Of a stretch of DNA of 64,000 nt, positions 34,462-47,653 are shown one piece after another. The notes under the pieces were generated by a model that saw nothing but the letters and a program-made list of their open reading frames with translations, was not told the origin of the DNA and did no database searches. A program made the translations under genes and the position numbers. The stretch covers positions 7,393,501 through 7,457,500 of the forward strand of contig JAITYX010000010.1 of assembly GCA_021018815.1 (NCBI GenBank), written 5' to 3'. Positions within the stretch are counted from its first letter, which is position 1, and every line of letters begins with the position of its first letter. The stretch comes from Talinum fruticosum. Its lineage: Eukaryota; Streptophyta; Magnoliopsida; Caryophyllales; Talinaceae.

Positions 34462-35712
34462 TTTAAACTTTGAATGGATTTAAATTTAAATTGATTTTTG
34501 AAAAAAAGGAATTGAATTTTGAGTTTATGATTTTAATTATCTCATTCACTCCCTCTCTCGCCGTCCGGCACATGAACGTTGAGGGAGGCGAGAGAGACGG
34601 AAAGAGGAAAAACGGAGGGAGGGAGTTGAAGGTGATATTTTTGAGTTTAGAGATAAAATTGAAATTCATTAATTATGGTAGAATAATTTGATGTTTTTTT
34701 CTAACCATTAGAATAATAAGTGTTTGAAATTAGGGCGGGATTGTTCTCATTCTCAAATTAGAGGTGACTTCTAAAATGGGTATTGAAATTATTCATTCAT
34801 AAATGTGCATATTAGATTTGATTAGAGATGTCAAGTAGAGAAGGGATCACAGGAAATTACCTTTTTAAAATGATAAAAGAATCTTTTTTTTTTCGATAAT
34901 TTATTAGATATAAGTGTTGTAAAAGGATTTAAAAAATCTTACAGTTAAAAAAATTGACCATTGTTATATCATTCATACTTTAAAATACAAGACTTGATAC
35001 AACATACCTTAACAACTACATAATCTGCGATTAACATATTAGTGATAAGTAATGATATCTTGAAGTAGAAGAGGGTAAATTCTCTTGTATTTTGGTTCGG
35101 ATCCTATAAATGAAATGTGCATATTTACTAGATTATTTCGTAAAATCCCTATAATTTTGAAAAAATATTAATTAAAGAATATGATATATGTTGAAGGATA
35201 GGACATTAGGATTGATTAAAATTCAAAAAAAAAATGACATGTTAATATTTGATTGTAAAACAATTATTCTTAATAAGTTAGCCTAATAAAGTGTGAGATT
35301 CATTAAAGAACATAACAAGTGCTTTTTTGTTGAGCATAATGCTATCATGGAATTTTGTTGTCATTTTGATGGGCAAGAGTGGTTGAGGATGACTTCATTC
35401 TCATGTGTTTCTTTCAGTGGTTCTTCAACAATGACTAGACCTTAAAAAAAAAAGAAAAAAAGGGAAAAGAGGGGGAGAGAGAGTGAGAAAGAGGGCAGAT
35501 AATGCCTCCAGACCAAAGTTAAAAGCAATTGTGAGTGCTTTACCTTACTAAAGAAGGGGACAAACATGATGCATGGAAGTAAGATTACAATTTTCGAAGG
35601 CTTAATTTTGATACCAACATCTTTTAAGATTTACAACTTTATTTAACTTACTTAGACATTTTTGTCATTTTAATTAATTAAATTTATTTCAAATTTGACT
35701 GACTTTATATAT
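34462..35712. other. Upstream region of the C2 gene and intergenic DNA
   Basis: Promoter and 5' UTR of the minus-strand gene, then AT-rich DNA with a short purine-rich run near 35,440-35,490. No further gene. Confidence 0.4.
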
Positions 35713-35713
35713 A

Positions 35714-36530
35714 CTAGTTTGGACTCGTGTTATGCATGAAATAATGTTATACACTCGTATACCTTAAAAAATTATTGAATCATGGAGCGATATTGTACTT
35801 GTGAGTTTCATTTTCTCGATCATTGGACTTTATTGAATGGTTTCATCTTCAACAACATTCTTCTACATACTATCCCCTCATGGCGAAAATGCTTTTGTGA
35901 CTCATCAAATTTATCGAACCCAACACATAAAAATCATTAGAGCCCAACAAACATTCATCTTTCAATCATTCTAAATTTCTAAAGAATAAATAAAGAATCT
36001 AAAACAATAAACACAAAAATAATGTTAAAAAATATCATCAAGGGTTTAAGGTTACACTCGTGATTTGGAACATTAAAAAGCCAAACCCCTTTAAGAATCA
36101 AACAATTTAAATAAACTTCACTCATACAATTATAGGAACAATGTAACAATATATTTGGGTATCAAAATACAAATATTAGTTAGATAATAAATAATATATG
36201 ATTGGTAGATATTGAATTAAATGAACTATAAATGACAATAAATATCATTATATCACAAATTAATATTACAACACAAAGTAAATTAAATCAATAAAAGAAT
36301 GTCAAACTTATAACTCATAACTCTCTACAAAGTCAATATACTAAGTTAACTTAATTGACGTCTAGATAAATATCTACATGCAACCTATTAAAATATCATT
36401 GACTCAAATATTACACGAACCCTTAGAGAGCATACAAATATCCATAATGATAACTCATTTGTTTTTAAAATTTATAGGGTGAACATAATGATTTATCCAT
36501 TCTAACTTACATCTGCATACAAGAGTAGTC
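35714..36530 (-). mobile_element. Helitron-like repeat, copy A
   Basis: On the minus strand this copy ends CTAG followed by T, with a short hairpin (ATGCATAACACGAG region) about 10 nt inside the end. CTRR-T with a subterminal hairpin is the hallmark of a Helitron 3' terminus. The next ~800 bp aligns closely with copy B. No Rep/helicase coding is visible, so it would be non-autonomous. The 5' TC end was not located. Confidence 0.55.
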
Positions 36531-37734
36531 CCTTTTCCTCCTATATTCTTCGAGTCATCCTCAAGAGGTTATAGACAATAAAAGTTAATTATAAATAATT
36601 TCAAACTGTGATTCCACCTCTTAATCATAGATAACTTTATGTTGAGACTCCATCCATTATCTTATTACATTTGCATCCTTAAATTAATTGTATTTCCCAA
36701 TCATTTGCTCAACATCCAACTCAACTTGCAAAATAGATTCACATATTTTAGCTTCACTTCTTTCAAAACTGAATTTGCAGCTATATCTCGCTCTCTAAAA
36801 GTTATAACATACTAATCATCTAAAAGAAAATGAGAAAATTCATTAAAAAATAAAATGTACTAGTTGTAAACATTCACACGCAATGATAAAAATATAGTGA
36901 GAGAAAATTCATTTTGCAAGCTTACCCAAAAATTATATAGACATTAAAATCATTAAAGATAAAAATGTGGTGAGAAAGAATGACAACTTCACTTTTACAA
37001 ATTAGCAAGTGAAGCATATAAAATTCAACTTAATAATTACCAAATTAGGTTTCATAAATCCTACTAATGATCAAGTAGGTAGTAAATTAAGAAAATAGTT
37101 TCTAAGGGAGAATATAGACAAATCATAGAGACATCTAACTTAAGATAGTTTGTTTTTTTGGATTTGTGCAATTTAGCAAGTTAGGCAAAAATCATATAAT
37201 GGAAATATCTCATATACTTGAGGTAAGATATTGAAATACCTTCAATTTGTTTTAAGCATTATATGACAACCATGATCATCTAACCTGTATTCTTTGACCC
37301 TATATTTGCGAAGAAAATGTAGATAAAATTAAGCTCAAGGATTCATCGCTAATCAATCGATACACCATCTCAAACTCCTCCTCCCCAATTTAAAGTACGC
37401 ACTATTATTCGATTAAGGCTCAAATCAAGATATGCTTAAATAGCAAAGCTAAACAGCCAAAATAACCAAGCTTGGTAGAATTAGGCATATATAACTCAAA
37501 GCCACGGACCTTCGACCCATTCTCCAAGTATTTACGAAACCCCTTTCTCTTTTCATCATAACAAATGTCATTTTTTTGTTCCTAAATTTTTCTTATCTTA
37601 AACAATAACTCTATTGTGTTTATATCACAAATAAGTAAAACTAAAATAATCTAAATTAAAATTTTGAAACTGTAAAAAAGAAACGTGAAAAGTGAAATAT
37701 TAACTCCACATAAGCCAATTACCATTATTCAACA
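36531..37734. other. Unassigned spacer between the two Helitron-like copies
   Basis: AT-rich. It may be the 5' part of copy A; I see no coding signal. Confidence 0.4.
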
Positions 37735-38545
37735 CTAGTACCGGACTCGTGCTATGCACGGAGTAATGTTGTACAATGCATAACTTAAGAAATTATTGAA
37801 TTACGGAGCGATGTTGTACTTGTGAGTTTCTTTTTCTCGATCATTTGATTTTATTAAATGGTTTCACTTTCAACAACATTTTTATACATGTTATCCCCTC
37901 ATAGCGAAAACGCATTCGTAACTCATCAAAGTTATCGGAACCTAACACATAAAAATCATTACAGCTCAACACATATTCATCTTCCAATCATTCTAAATTT
38001 CAAAAGAATAAATAAATAATCTAAAATAATAAATAAAAAAGAATTTTAAAAAATATCATCAAGGTTTTAAGATTACACTCATGATTTAGAATATTAAGAA
38101 GTCAGGCCCCTCTAAGAGTCAAACAATTTAAATAATCCTAACTCATGCAATTATAGAAATAGTGTGACAATATGTTTAGGTATCAAAAGGTAAATATTAT
38201 TAGCAAAAGGAATAATATATGATTGGTAAATATTGAGTTAGATGACCTATAGATGACAATAGATATCATTATGTCACAAATTAATATTACAACACAAATT
38301 ACATCAAATCAATAAAAGAATATCAAACTTATAACTCATAACTCTCTACAAAGTCAATACTAATTTAATTTAATTGACGCCTAGATAAATTTTTATATGC
38401 AACCAACCTACTAAAAGATCATTGACTTAAATATTACATGAACTCTTAAAAGTATACATATACCCATAATGGGATCTCATTTTTTAAAATTATAAGGTGA
38501 ATATAATGATTTATCCATTCTTACCTACCTCTGCACAAAAGATAA
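37735..38545 (-). mobile_element. Helitron-like repeat, copy B
   Basis: The terminus is better preserved than in copy A. On the minus strand a stem CTCCGTGC / GCACGAG around a short loop is followed about 10 nt later by CTAG and then T. The body aligns with copy A over ~800 bp with scattered substitutions and small indels. Same orientation as A. Confidence 0.6.
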
Positions 38546-40335
38546 TTAAACATATAATAACTACTTATATTGAGATTAATAGTGAAAAATATTATAATGA
38601 TAGAAGTGATTCAAATATATTTAACAATAATAGGTAATTTGTATCATAGTAAAGGGCATGATAGGTCAATTCACGGCGTAGGATAATAAAATCATCCGTA
38701 TTTCGTACTTATATTGAAAATTGATCGCGATTTTAGTAGTGAATCAATGGGGCAAAAGTATTGATACAATTGAGATTTTATAAATACATGTTTTACTCGA
38801 TTAACAACCAATTGCTTCCCTCGAGACACAACTCTTCCTCTCAATTAATTAACATAATAAGAGTAACATGAAGTTCTATTTCAAGATGGCGGGAAGTTTG
38901 ATGGCAAATACTCATCTTTTAATAATTTAGAAAACTTACAATAGTAAAAAATATAATTTAAATATGTTTGTCAATAATTAGTCACAAATAGACATGTTAG
39001 GAAGAAACTAAAATAAACTATATTTGTAACAAAAAAAATGATTTGTATGTTTTGCAAAGATTTTGAGACAAATGAATTTATTCAAAGTCCTATGGGCTTA
39101 ATATAAGTTGGCATATTAAGTTTGCAATCCTTTAAACATAACAAAAGTTACGAACTTAAAGTCGACAAATTACGAAGTGAAGCAATATAATTCCTAACTT
39201 TTTATTCATTACGTTTTATTCCATAACATATTTGAATAATAATTTTCTATCTTGTAGGAATTTTTAAATATTAATATCAAGTATATATGTAGTTGTTATA
39301 TTTTTATTATATTAATTTATGATTTCTTAAAGTTTATTAAATCATTATGCATATAGGATGAATGTAATAACCAAATTGCTTTCTCACATAGTTAAATATT
39401 TAAATATTATTTTTATAACATGTTCCTGTTGATTTTAATTAAAAAATTCTTATAATAAATATATTTTGAACTAATATAATTTTATGGCACCAAGTCAAAA
39501 AACACCATCAACAATGAAAAGTTAATAATGTTAGACAAAATTATTATATTTCAGGCCCTAAATAATATTGCATATCAATATACATAAAACTAAATGAGAG
39601 CTAATATATAATCCAAACCCTAGATAAATAAATACATAACTATATATATTAATTTTATTTTATGTCTTAATATATTTTAATTTTCAGATTACTTTTCTGT
39701 TCGTTTCTATTATTTTTTAGTCAATTTGTTAGAAGTTAGAATAAAATTAGTCTTCTTCAGTTAATTTTATTTTTATATTATTATAAGGTTTAGTTAGAGT
39801 CTTAATATGTTAGTATTAATTTTCTTAGTTTTTATAACTGATTTGATATTTTTAGATTTTTTTTTCTAATTTAGGTTAAAGCAAGTCTTTAATTTAATAA
39901 ATTTATAAATTTAGTTTTTTTATTTTGATTTTAGGTGTTTAGGATATATTCAGGTCCAGAAAATAATTTGAATATTCTGGTAATTTAATTATTTATTTTC
40001 TCATTTATTTAGTGTAATTTATTATTTATTTTACTTTCTGTTCAAGATTTTATTTTTATTTTATTATTTTTAATTGTGTTTAATTTTTCTGGAAAACTAA
40101 AAAATTTTTTTTGGGTTTTAGGTTACTTTTGTATTTTTTCAGATTTTTGATTTAATTTATTATATGATTTTGTATATTTGTCAAATTATATTATTTATTT
40201 ATTTAATTATTTAATTCAACGAATCATATTTAATGGAAAAATAATTTTTATGGTTAAGATTGCCACAAGTTCCTTCAATCGCCCACGTTGTAATAATTGA
40301 CCAATTTTAAAATACTACTATTATATATTGTATAG

Positions 40336-40372
<37 letters not shown>

Positions 40373-40482
40373 GATTGATTGTGATAAGGAGTAAAAGAGA
40401 GTCAATAGATGAGTGGAAACCTATTTTTTTAATGATAAATTATTATTTTTTATTGAACGAATCTCCTAAATTTACTATTGTA

Positions 40483-40543
<61 letters not shown>

Positions 40544-41094
40544 CAATCCCTAATTTTATCATGATCTGCTCATTGTTGTGGAGCACATGAGGCTGGACCA
40601 TAAGGATCTCATGAGCTCGTCACTAGGGTGAGCCGGCTCATAAAACCTTTATATGTTTGTTAACTTGAAATGCAGTGGTAAACAAAAGTTGTATATATTG
40701 GAATATGTTCATAATAAATGTTGTATTTGGTGAGATTAGATATTGAGCGTAACACTATGAAGCATGAGAGGATGAAGGAGAAAAAGCTAGATCATCAAAT
40801 GATATAGAGTATGGATCGACGACGCTCTTAGCTTAATTATCAACATTTTATTGGATGAGATCAAAATGAGACATTATTATGGATGCTCTAAGGGTTTCAT
40901 CATGAGCAATATCGTCACATAATTAGGGGACTAGGTCAATACATTCACTTATATTTACTTAGTCAACCACATATAAATTTCACATAAATAAGATATTAAT
41001 TTATTAGAGAAATATACGTAATTTTAAGTAAGATTTTAATTTAAAATCGATTGACTATAAATGAAGTGATTTAGGACCATGTTCTACTGTTGCC
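38546..41094. other. AT-rich intergenic region with microsatellites
   Basis: Contains (TTA)n at about 40,339-40,371 and a long (TA)n at about 40,488-40,541. No gene or recognisable repeat family is seen. Confidence 0.5.
40339..40541. repeat. (TTA)n and (TA)n microsatellites
   Basis: About 11 TTA units, then 117 bp later about 27 TA units. The short ORF read across them is not meaningful. Confidence 0.85.
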
Positions 41095-41108
41095 TATAGT
41101 TAAATATT
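41095..41108. repeat. Left target-site duplication of the LINE
   Basis: TATAGTTAAATATT pairs with TATAATTAAATATT at 47,640-47,653, one mismatch in 14. It abuts the poly(A) tail of the element (poly-T on the plus strand). Confidence 0.75.
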
Positions 41109-41213
41109 TTTTTTGGATCTTCAAAGGGAAAGGGGTGTTATTTTGATTTATTCACGAAGGAATACATATCTATTGTAGCCAAATCACGGACTAGATCCAG
41201 GCACGTCTTCCTC

Positions 41214-41585
41214 TCATATCCTTTCATCGAAAGTGATAGGTTGGAAGTGAGAAATAGCATGAGCAACTGAATTACAATCCCTATGAATAAAATTCCAAGA
41301 AATAAAATCGAAAGAAGCACTCGAAAGACAGGATATCCGAAATAAAAAACCCGGAACCGTATTAGGACAAACTCGATTCTTGATTTTGAGCATTAAGGCT
41401 TGAGAGTCTCCCTCCACTACCAGGCGTAGGAAGCCTCGGACTGCAGCTTGTCCGAGTGCAAAGAGACACGCCTGAGCTTCTTCCAACTCAGCCCCATGGA
41501 AAAGCCGATGCTTGCTCCACGCCGGCGAGGACAATCTCCCAAGACTCGTCCCTAAGCATGAACCCATGACCACCGTTCCCTGCAC
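41214..41585 (-). pseudogene. LINE RNase H domain
   Basis: Carries GAELEEAQACLFALGQA and VVEGDSQALM, matching the catalytic Glu and Asp neighbourhoods of plant LINE RNase H domains, then HRDCNSVAHAIS near the end. It is the 3' terminal domain of the element and has no separate start. Confidence 0.75.
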
Positions 41586-42749
41586 CTACTTAACTCCGCA
41601 TCGAAATTTAGCTTCAAGATGCCCGGTTACGGCGGATGCCACAGTTGCTCCCTCACTTGGTTTCGTTATTGGCTCCATCTTCTCCTGCATGTTGCGAAGT
41701 TAAATACAAACATTTCAGCTCTCTTTGCCGGTTTTGAACGAGGGTCATCCTTCATACCAAAAATAAATCGGTTTCTAGAATTCCAACATTCCCACATAAT
41801 AGCTAGATAAACACCCAAACGATAAGGTGACAATCATTCCGAAGCCCAAAGTAAGGCCTCCATAGCAGACGGATGGTTTCCACTCCATAAGATGTCCTCA
41901 AAATCACTACCTATCCAAATTTCCGTAGCTAGAGGGCACAAGAATAGAGTGTGAATGTCGAGATTCTTCCACAGCCCCACATATTGCACAATTCATATGA
42001 AAACCTGGTATACGTCGAGCCAAATTTTTCCAAGTCCCTAGAGCACCATTACCTATATTCCAGTCCGAACAACTTGATATGGGGAGGCACCGTAATTTCC
42101 AGAGCAATTTCCAGCTACTTTTATCACTACCGCTACTTGGACGAAGCACTGGGTAGCGTTTCTTTGTTGTGCTAGGTACTAAGTAGATTTGATCTGAAAA
42201 AGTTCCGGTCGATGTAAAATGCCAAGTGAGCTTGTCACTAGGCCATGTCACACACAACGATATTTGGAGAATCAATTCTGCATCGCACACAAGAAAAGTG
42301 TTGCGAATGACATCCTCACGCCACCTACTAGCTTCTTTGTCGATCAAATCAGCCACCATAAGATCCGGGATCATACCATTTGGAGCACATATCGGTTTGA
42401 AAAGTGTGTAACCTGGGTAACCAACTAGAGGACCAAACGAAACCGATTCTCCATTCCTAATAATCCATCTAGTTCCTTGGCTGATGAGTGCTTGGCACCC
42501 CATAGACTCCTCCAGGTGAAGCTTGGTTTTGTCCCAAGAGGCGCATCCAATACATCACGGTTTGGAAAGTAGCGAGATTTAAGAAGCCGGAAAACCAATG
42601 ATGTATCATCTTGGACGAGTCTCCACACTTGTTTTGCAAGCATAGCTTCGTTAAAAGCCGTGAGATCACGGAAGCCCAACCCACCATCCTCCTTACTGGT
42701 ACATAGGCGGGAGCTACTTACCCAGTGAACCTTCCGTTTACTTGGATCA

Positions 42750-43864
42750 TTACTCCACCAAAAACGATTTATAATCCCTTGAATTAAAAGATTTTAGTTC
42801 CGTCGGGAGCTTGAATACGCTCATAGCATATATCGGGATAACTTGGGCCACCGCCTTTATCAGCACTTCCCGTCCAGCCCACGAAACTAACTTATCCATC
42901 CAGCTTGATAATCGTTTCGCAATACGATCCTTCAAGAATAGAAAATGCTTCTTCTTGGAACGCCCCATATACGAAGGAAGTCCGAGATACTTGTCATGTG
43001 ACAAAACTTCACGAATGTCAAGCACTTGTTAAAAGTCTAGCATCTGGAGTTCCCTTTTCAAACGTGACAATAGACTTTTGAAAATTTACCACTTGTCCCC
43101 GAAGCATTCTCATAGGTACCCGAAGTTCCTTAATCACTTCAGCTTGGTGAATCGTAGCCTTACAAAAGAATATTGAGTCATCCGCAAAAAGAAAATGAGA
43201 CACTAATGGCGCAGACAGGCATATTTGATGACCCTGGAGAATCTCACGGTGCTCGGCATCTCTTAGCAACCCATTAAACCCTCGGTCACAAAAATAAACA
43301 GGTATGGTAGAGGGGATCTCCTTGATGGAGACCTCTTGACGGAGTAAGTAGCCCTTTAGGAACCCCATTGATAAAAAAAGAAAATGTAGCGGATTCCACA
43401 CAATTCATAATCAGATTGACCCATTAATCACAAAATCCCATCCTCAACATAACACTTCGAAGAAAAGACCATTCAACTCTATCATAGGCCTTGCTCATAT
43501 CAAGTTTAATAGCCATAGTTCCATTGCTACGCCTATGGGTATTCATCGAATGGAAGATCTCATACGACACCAAAATATTATCAATTATTAGCCTACCAAG
43601 AGTGAAAGCACTTTGATTTTTAAAAATTATAAAAGGGAGGGGTTTCTTTAATCGGTTGCTAATCACTTTGGTAACCAACTTGTAAGTGACATTACAAAGG
43701 CTAATAGGACGGAAATTTGCTAGATGAGTAGGATGAGGTACCTTAGGGATGAGCACAACATTTGTATGATTCAACTTCTCGAGAACCGGATGGCCATTCG
43801 GAATTTTCAACACCATCTTCGTAACATCCTCACCCACAATGTCCAATAAGTTTGGAAGAAACAC
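42750..43864 (-). pseudogene. LINE reverse transcriptase domain
   Basis: Visible motifs are NFRPISLCNVTYKLVTK, KLDMSKAYDRVEW, and FADDSIFF near 43,195, where the FADD signature holds the catalytic aspartates. A frame break lies between 43,424 and 43,401. It is followed by SGREVLIKAVAQVIPIYAMS, typical of plant LINE RT thumb regions. Confidence 0.85.
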
Positions 43865-44977
43865 GGATTTAACCCATCGGGTCCCGGAGCCTTATTCGGA
43901 TGCATCATATTAAGAGCTTCAACGACTTCCGCTTCATGATAAGGAAAGCACAAACTATTGTTCATAGCTGGTGTTACCCGCCTAGGAATAATATCGATGA
44001 CTTGTCTGCATATTATGGGTACCTAACGAGGAAATAGCCGATGAAAAATCTCTGTGGTGACCAGCTCCAATTCTGTCTCCTCCGTAGCCAACGAAACATC
44101 CTCCCGTTCCAGCTGGGTAATTGCATTAGTAACACAAAGCATACGGGCACATGCATGGAACCATCGAGAGTTGGAGTCACCGAATTTTAAGAAATTTGTT
44201 TTCGCTCTTTAAGCCCACATGATTTCTTCTTTCGACGCCATTCACCTAACGCTTTTAGCAATGTCCATCTTCCTTCAAGCATTTGTTCATACTTCGGTTT
44301 AGCTTCAAGGTCCCCGATTTTAACTTGCACATCTCTAAACACTTGAGAATTCAATTGCCGTAAAGCGTTGTGACATGAACGAATTTTACCTTCCAAATTT
44401 GTCAAGGCTTCAACATCAAAAAATCGACCAAGCTGATCGGATTGTGTCCTTACAGGAAGGATCGAAATCCACATATTCTCAAACCGAAGCTGTTTCGGGT
44501 CCTTTGACCTCTGCCGCCTATTGTGTTGGAGACGAAGATAGATTGGGAGATGATCGGAAATATGCTCATTTAGATGATGAACCTCGGCTTAAGGGAAAAG
44601 TAAAGACCATTCAATAGAAGCCAAAAGCGATCAATACGTTCTTCCACCACTTCACCATCCCCTTGTTTGTTCTCCCACGTGTAATCCTATCCCACGTAAC
44701 CCAAATCAAACATACCATAGTCCTGGAAGGTCTCACAAAAGCTGTCAAGGATATGTTGACTACGAACCACTCCACCACGTTTCTCATAATTGTAGAAAAT
44801 TTCGTTGATGTCACCCCTCAGTAGCTGAGGAAGGGTAGAGTGGTTAGTTAGATCATGAATCATTTCACAAGTACGCCACTTAGAACCGAGTCTCACTCCA
44901 ACCAGTAAATACCGAGTAAATCACCGGTTATCCGAGATTTCCACTTCTACGTCAATGTGATAAAAGGATTGGGATAG

Positions 44978-45394
44978 TCAATTAACCGTAATAGTCTTTT
45001 GCCGGAGCATTGCCAACCCACCCGAACGCCCCACACTATCTTCAAACACTCCTACATAATCGCGAAGTTTACTTAAGATTTTGGTCATCTCATTACCCCT
45101 ACGTTTGGTCTCCGAAAGGAAGTCCAAGGTCGGTGATCGCCTTCGTATGAGATTACAAAGGCTTCTAACTGCCTCGGGATCACCGAGTCCTCGGCGATTG
45201 AGACATAGAATATTCATGGCAAGCTGGCGGGGCTGTTGAACGGCCTCCGCGTTTACAATATCTCCCGTCATTGAGTTAGTCTCCTCACCAACTACACGCA
45301 CCTTCTCAACTCCCTTAACATTTTGCCTAGCAGCGTATTTACTTTTGAGGGCCTCACTATCCGGATGGACAAGCACTGTATCGTCAACATTCAT
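44978..45394 (-). pseudogene. LINE endonuclease N-terminal part
   Basis: A segment beginning MNILCLNRRGLGDPEAVRSL is the usual start of the apurinic-type endonuclease in plant LINEs; the Cys before the RGLG motif is replaced by Arg. Reading frames break soon after, and later endonuclease pieces are scattered at 44,187-44,896. Confidence 0.75.
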
Positions 45395-45511
45395 AGTCTC
45401 TGGGCATGGGGCACCTCGTAGATTACTACCTCCAACGTCTTCGCTTTGAAAAAGTGGTTCGAGAATACTCCAATTTTCTTTGGACTGCGGTGCAGGTTTT
45501 AGTACGTAGGG

Positions 45512-45700
45512 CTAAGAATAATTTACGTTCTTCATGTAAATCCGCCTCGCATTGTGTCTTCGAGATTTCGGAGGGGACGTACGTAGCCATGTGCCACATT
45601 GGAGATCGACTTCATCCAAATCCGCCATCCCCGAGGGACAATTCTTTAGAACATGACCAAGAGTCCCACAGTCGTAGTAAAAAATCGGGAAGTTTGACAT
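45512..45700 (-). pseudogene. LINE zinc-knuckle region
   Basis: YYDCGTLGHVLKNCPSGM fits a CCHC knuckle with the first Cys replaced by Tyr. It is followed by DEVDLQCGTWLRTSPPKS, a sequence commonly found just after the knuckle in plant LINE ORFs. Confidence 0.7.
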
Positions 45701-46143
45701 ACTTCAATCGGATCCATATGATCCTCTCTCGAACCTTCACATTTACACCTCGACGCAAAAGGTTTTGTGATATCGATGTCCACCAAGAAACTCAAGGATT
45801 TGTCGGCACCAAATAGGTTACTTGTCCTCCCAATCAATGAATGATCCCAATTGATTGCCCAAAAATTCAGCAAAACTCTTAGTCTGTCTTACACCGGAAC
45901 ATCATACGCCTTAACCCGTAATCGAGCGAAGTGAAGAGAAGTTCAGCCGGCTGTTCCAAACCTGACCATTCTCGGATAAGCAGAAGATGACCATCGGAAG
46001 CCCACGAGCCCTCGTTCGATACAAAATTCCTATCCGAGGGGAGAAAAATTGGAAAACAAAGCGATTGCTATCCAAATCACGTATCACCAAACCTTCGGAA
46101 GGTTTCCAAATACTTTTGAGAACAGTTTTCATAACCCTAGCAT

Positions 46144-47260
46144 TAGGGGTGTACAAAACCGGTTAACAGCGTTTTGGTTAACCGAAAATCGGTTAACCGG
46201 AATTTCGGATAGTGAAAACCCGAACCATAACCGATCCGAATTTTCCGGTTAACCGACATTTCGGTTAACCGAATTTTCGGATCGCAAAATTCCCGATCCG
46301 TAACCGAACCGAAAAGTCCGATTAACCGGAAAAATCGGATCGGTTTACGGTTAACCGTTATTTGAAAAAAAATTCAAAGTTACGCAAAATTAAATCTAAA
46401 AATCTGTTTATGCGAGCAACAAAATTGAATCTAAAAATCTTAGTAGCAAAACAAATTGTCCTTGAACTATAATACACAAAGTGAAGTCCACAAATTCAGG
46501 GCAAAAACACGAATTCTACAAAAAATAAAAATAAAAAGAGAGGGGGAACTCGAGTCGAGCGTCGCCGGCCGGTAATAGTTGGTAGGTCGCCGCTTGCCGT
46601 AGAACGAGGACAGAGGGGGAGGCGAGAGGGAGAGAGAGAGAGGAGGGGAGCGACAAGCTGGGCGAGAGAACCGCAGCAAGAGAGTGAGAGGAGCGTCGCC
46701 GGGCCGTGATCGTCGGCGGATTGCCGGTACGTCGCCGGTTGCTGCCGCAGAACGAAGACGAGAGGGGAGGCGAGAGGGAGAGAGAGAGGAGGAGCGACAA
46801 GCCGGGCGAGAGAACCGTAGCAAGAGAGTGAGAGGAGCGTTGCGGGCCGTGATCGTCGGCGGATTGCCGGTGCGTCGCCGGTTGCCTACCGCAGAATGAG
46901 GACAGAAGGGTAGGCGAGAGGGAGAAAGAGAGGAGAGGAGCGACAAGCTGGGCAGCAAAGGAATGAGAGGACAACGGCGCGAGAGAACCGCAGCAAGAGG
47001 GGAGGCGAGAGGAGAGAGAGACGAGGGTTTCCTTTCCATTCCCAATTTCAAGCGTTTTTTATAAAAAATTTCGGATCGGTTTATCGACGGTCAACCGAAA
47101 ATTTTCAAAATGCGAACCGTATCCGAACCGTGAACTGAAAAAAATTCTGGTTCGATTAACCGAACCGATTTTTCACAAAAATGAATCGGTTAACCGTTTT
47201 TTTTATCGGTTTTCGATTTTTCGGATCGGTTTTCGGTTTCGGTTTTTTCGCACACCCCTA
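46144..47260. mobile_element. hAT-like non-autonomous DNA transposon in the LINE
   Basis: Terminal inverted repeats TAGGGGTGT and ACACCCCTA are flanked by a perfect 8-bp duplication, CCTAGCAT, at 46,136-46,143 and 47,261-47,268. An 8-bp duplication and TAGGGGTG ends are typical of hAT elements. Both ends are crowded with CGGTTAACCG-like motifs, candidate transposase-binding repeats. The centre holds a GC-rich tandem array of period about 144 bp (starts of the repeated phrase near 46,649, 46,793 and 46,938). No transposase is present. Long ORFs across it are artefacts of the low-complexity array. Confidence 0.88.
46640..46970. repeat. Tandem repeat, period about 144 bp, inside hAT-like element
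   Basis: The phrase GCGACAAGCTGGGCGAGAGA occurs near 46,649 and, with one change, near 46,793. A third, truncated copy starts near 46,938. The units include GGCGAGAGGGAGAGAGAG. Confidence 0.8.
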
Positions 47261-47653
47261 CCTAGCATTGAAGTTTTCTTCTATCATCAACTTGCCCACC
47301 AAACTCGGAACAATCTCCTCGGCTTTTTCCGCCGGTGTTTCTTCATCAAAATCGACCACGAAGCTTCGTCATTTGTCAAACACATCCGATGCAATCCTTC
47401 CTCAATAGAGTTCGCCATCGCCGGAGAAAACAATCCGCAAATCAAATAGAATAAAAAACGAAGGCAAACAGAGTTGCCAAGAAAATTCCCAAGAACAAAA
47501 CCACCCGAGTCTAAACGCCGCGGAAACCACCCTACCGAGAGGAGGGCAAGGAACTCTCACAGCCGAAACCCTAGAAGTTCGCCGGAGAGAGAAAGGGTTT
47601 CGTGGAAACCGCCCTCATAATAGGGGAGCATGTGTTGTTTATAATTAAATATT

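Larger units (their letters stand above)
41109..47639 (-). mobile_element. Near full-length L1-type LINE with MITE insertion
   Basis: On the minus strand, from 47,418 downward: an ORF1-like start MANSIEEGLHRM, a DUF4283 segment (45,911-46,136 continuing past the MITE), a zinc knuckle, an endonuclease (45,394-44,980; MNILCLNRRGLGDPEAVR), RT (43,864 to about 42,750), a zf-RVT-like segment (42,503-41,907) and RNase H (41,585-41,214). It ends in poly(A), seen as T8 at 41,107-41,114. A 14-bp duplication, TATAGTTAAATATT at 41,095 and TATAATTAAATATT at 47,640, flanks it with one mismatch. Frameshifts break the coding region. Removing the MITE leaves about 5.4 kb, a normal LINE length. Confidence 0.88.

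Noticed and set aside
46467..47051. 194-aa and overlapping ORFs on both strands
   Set aside because: They read through the GC-rich tandem array of the hAT-like element; low-complexity Ser/Leu/Arg translation.
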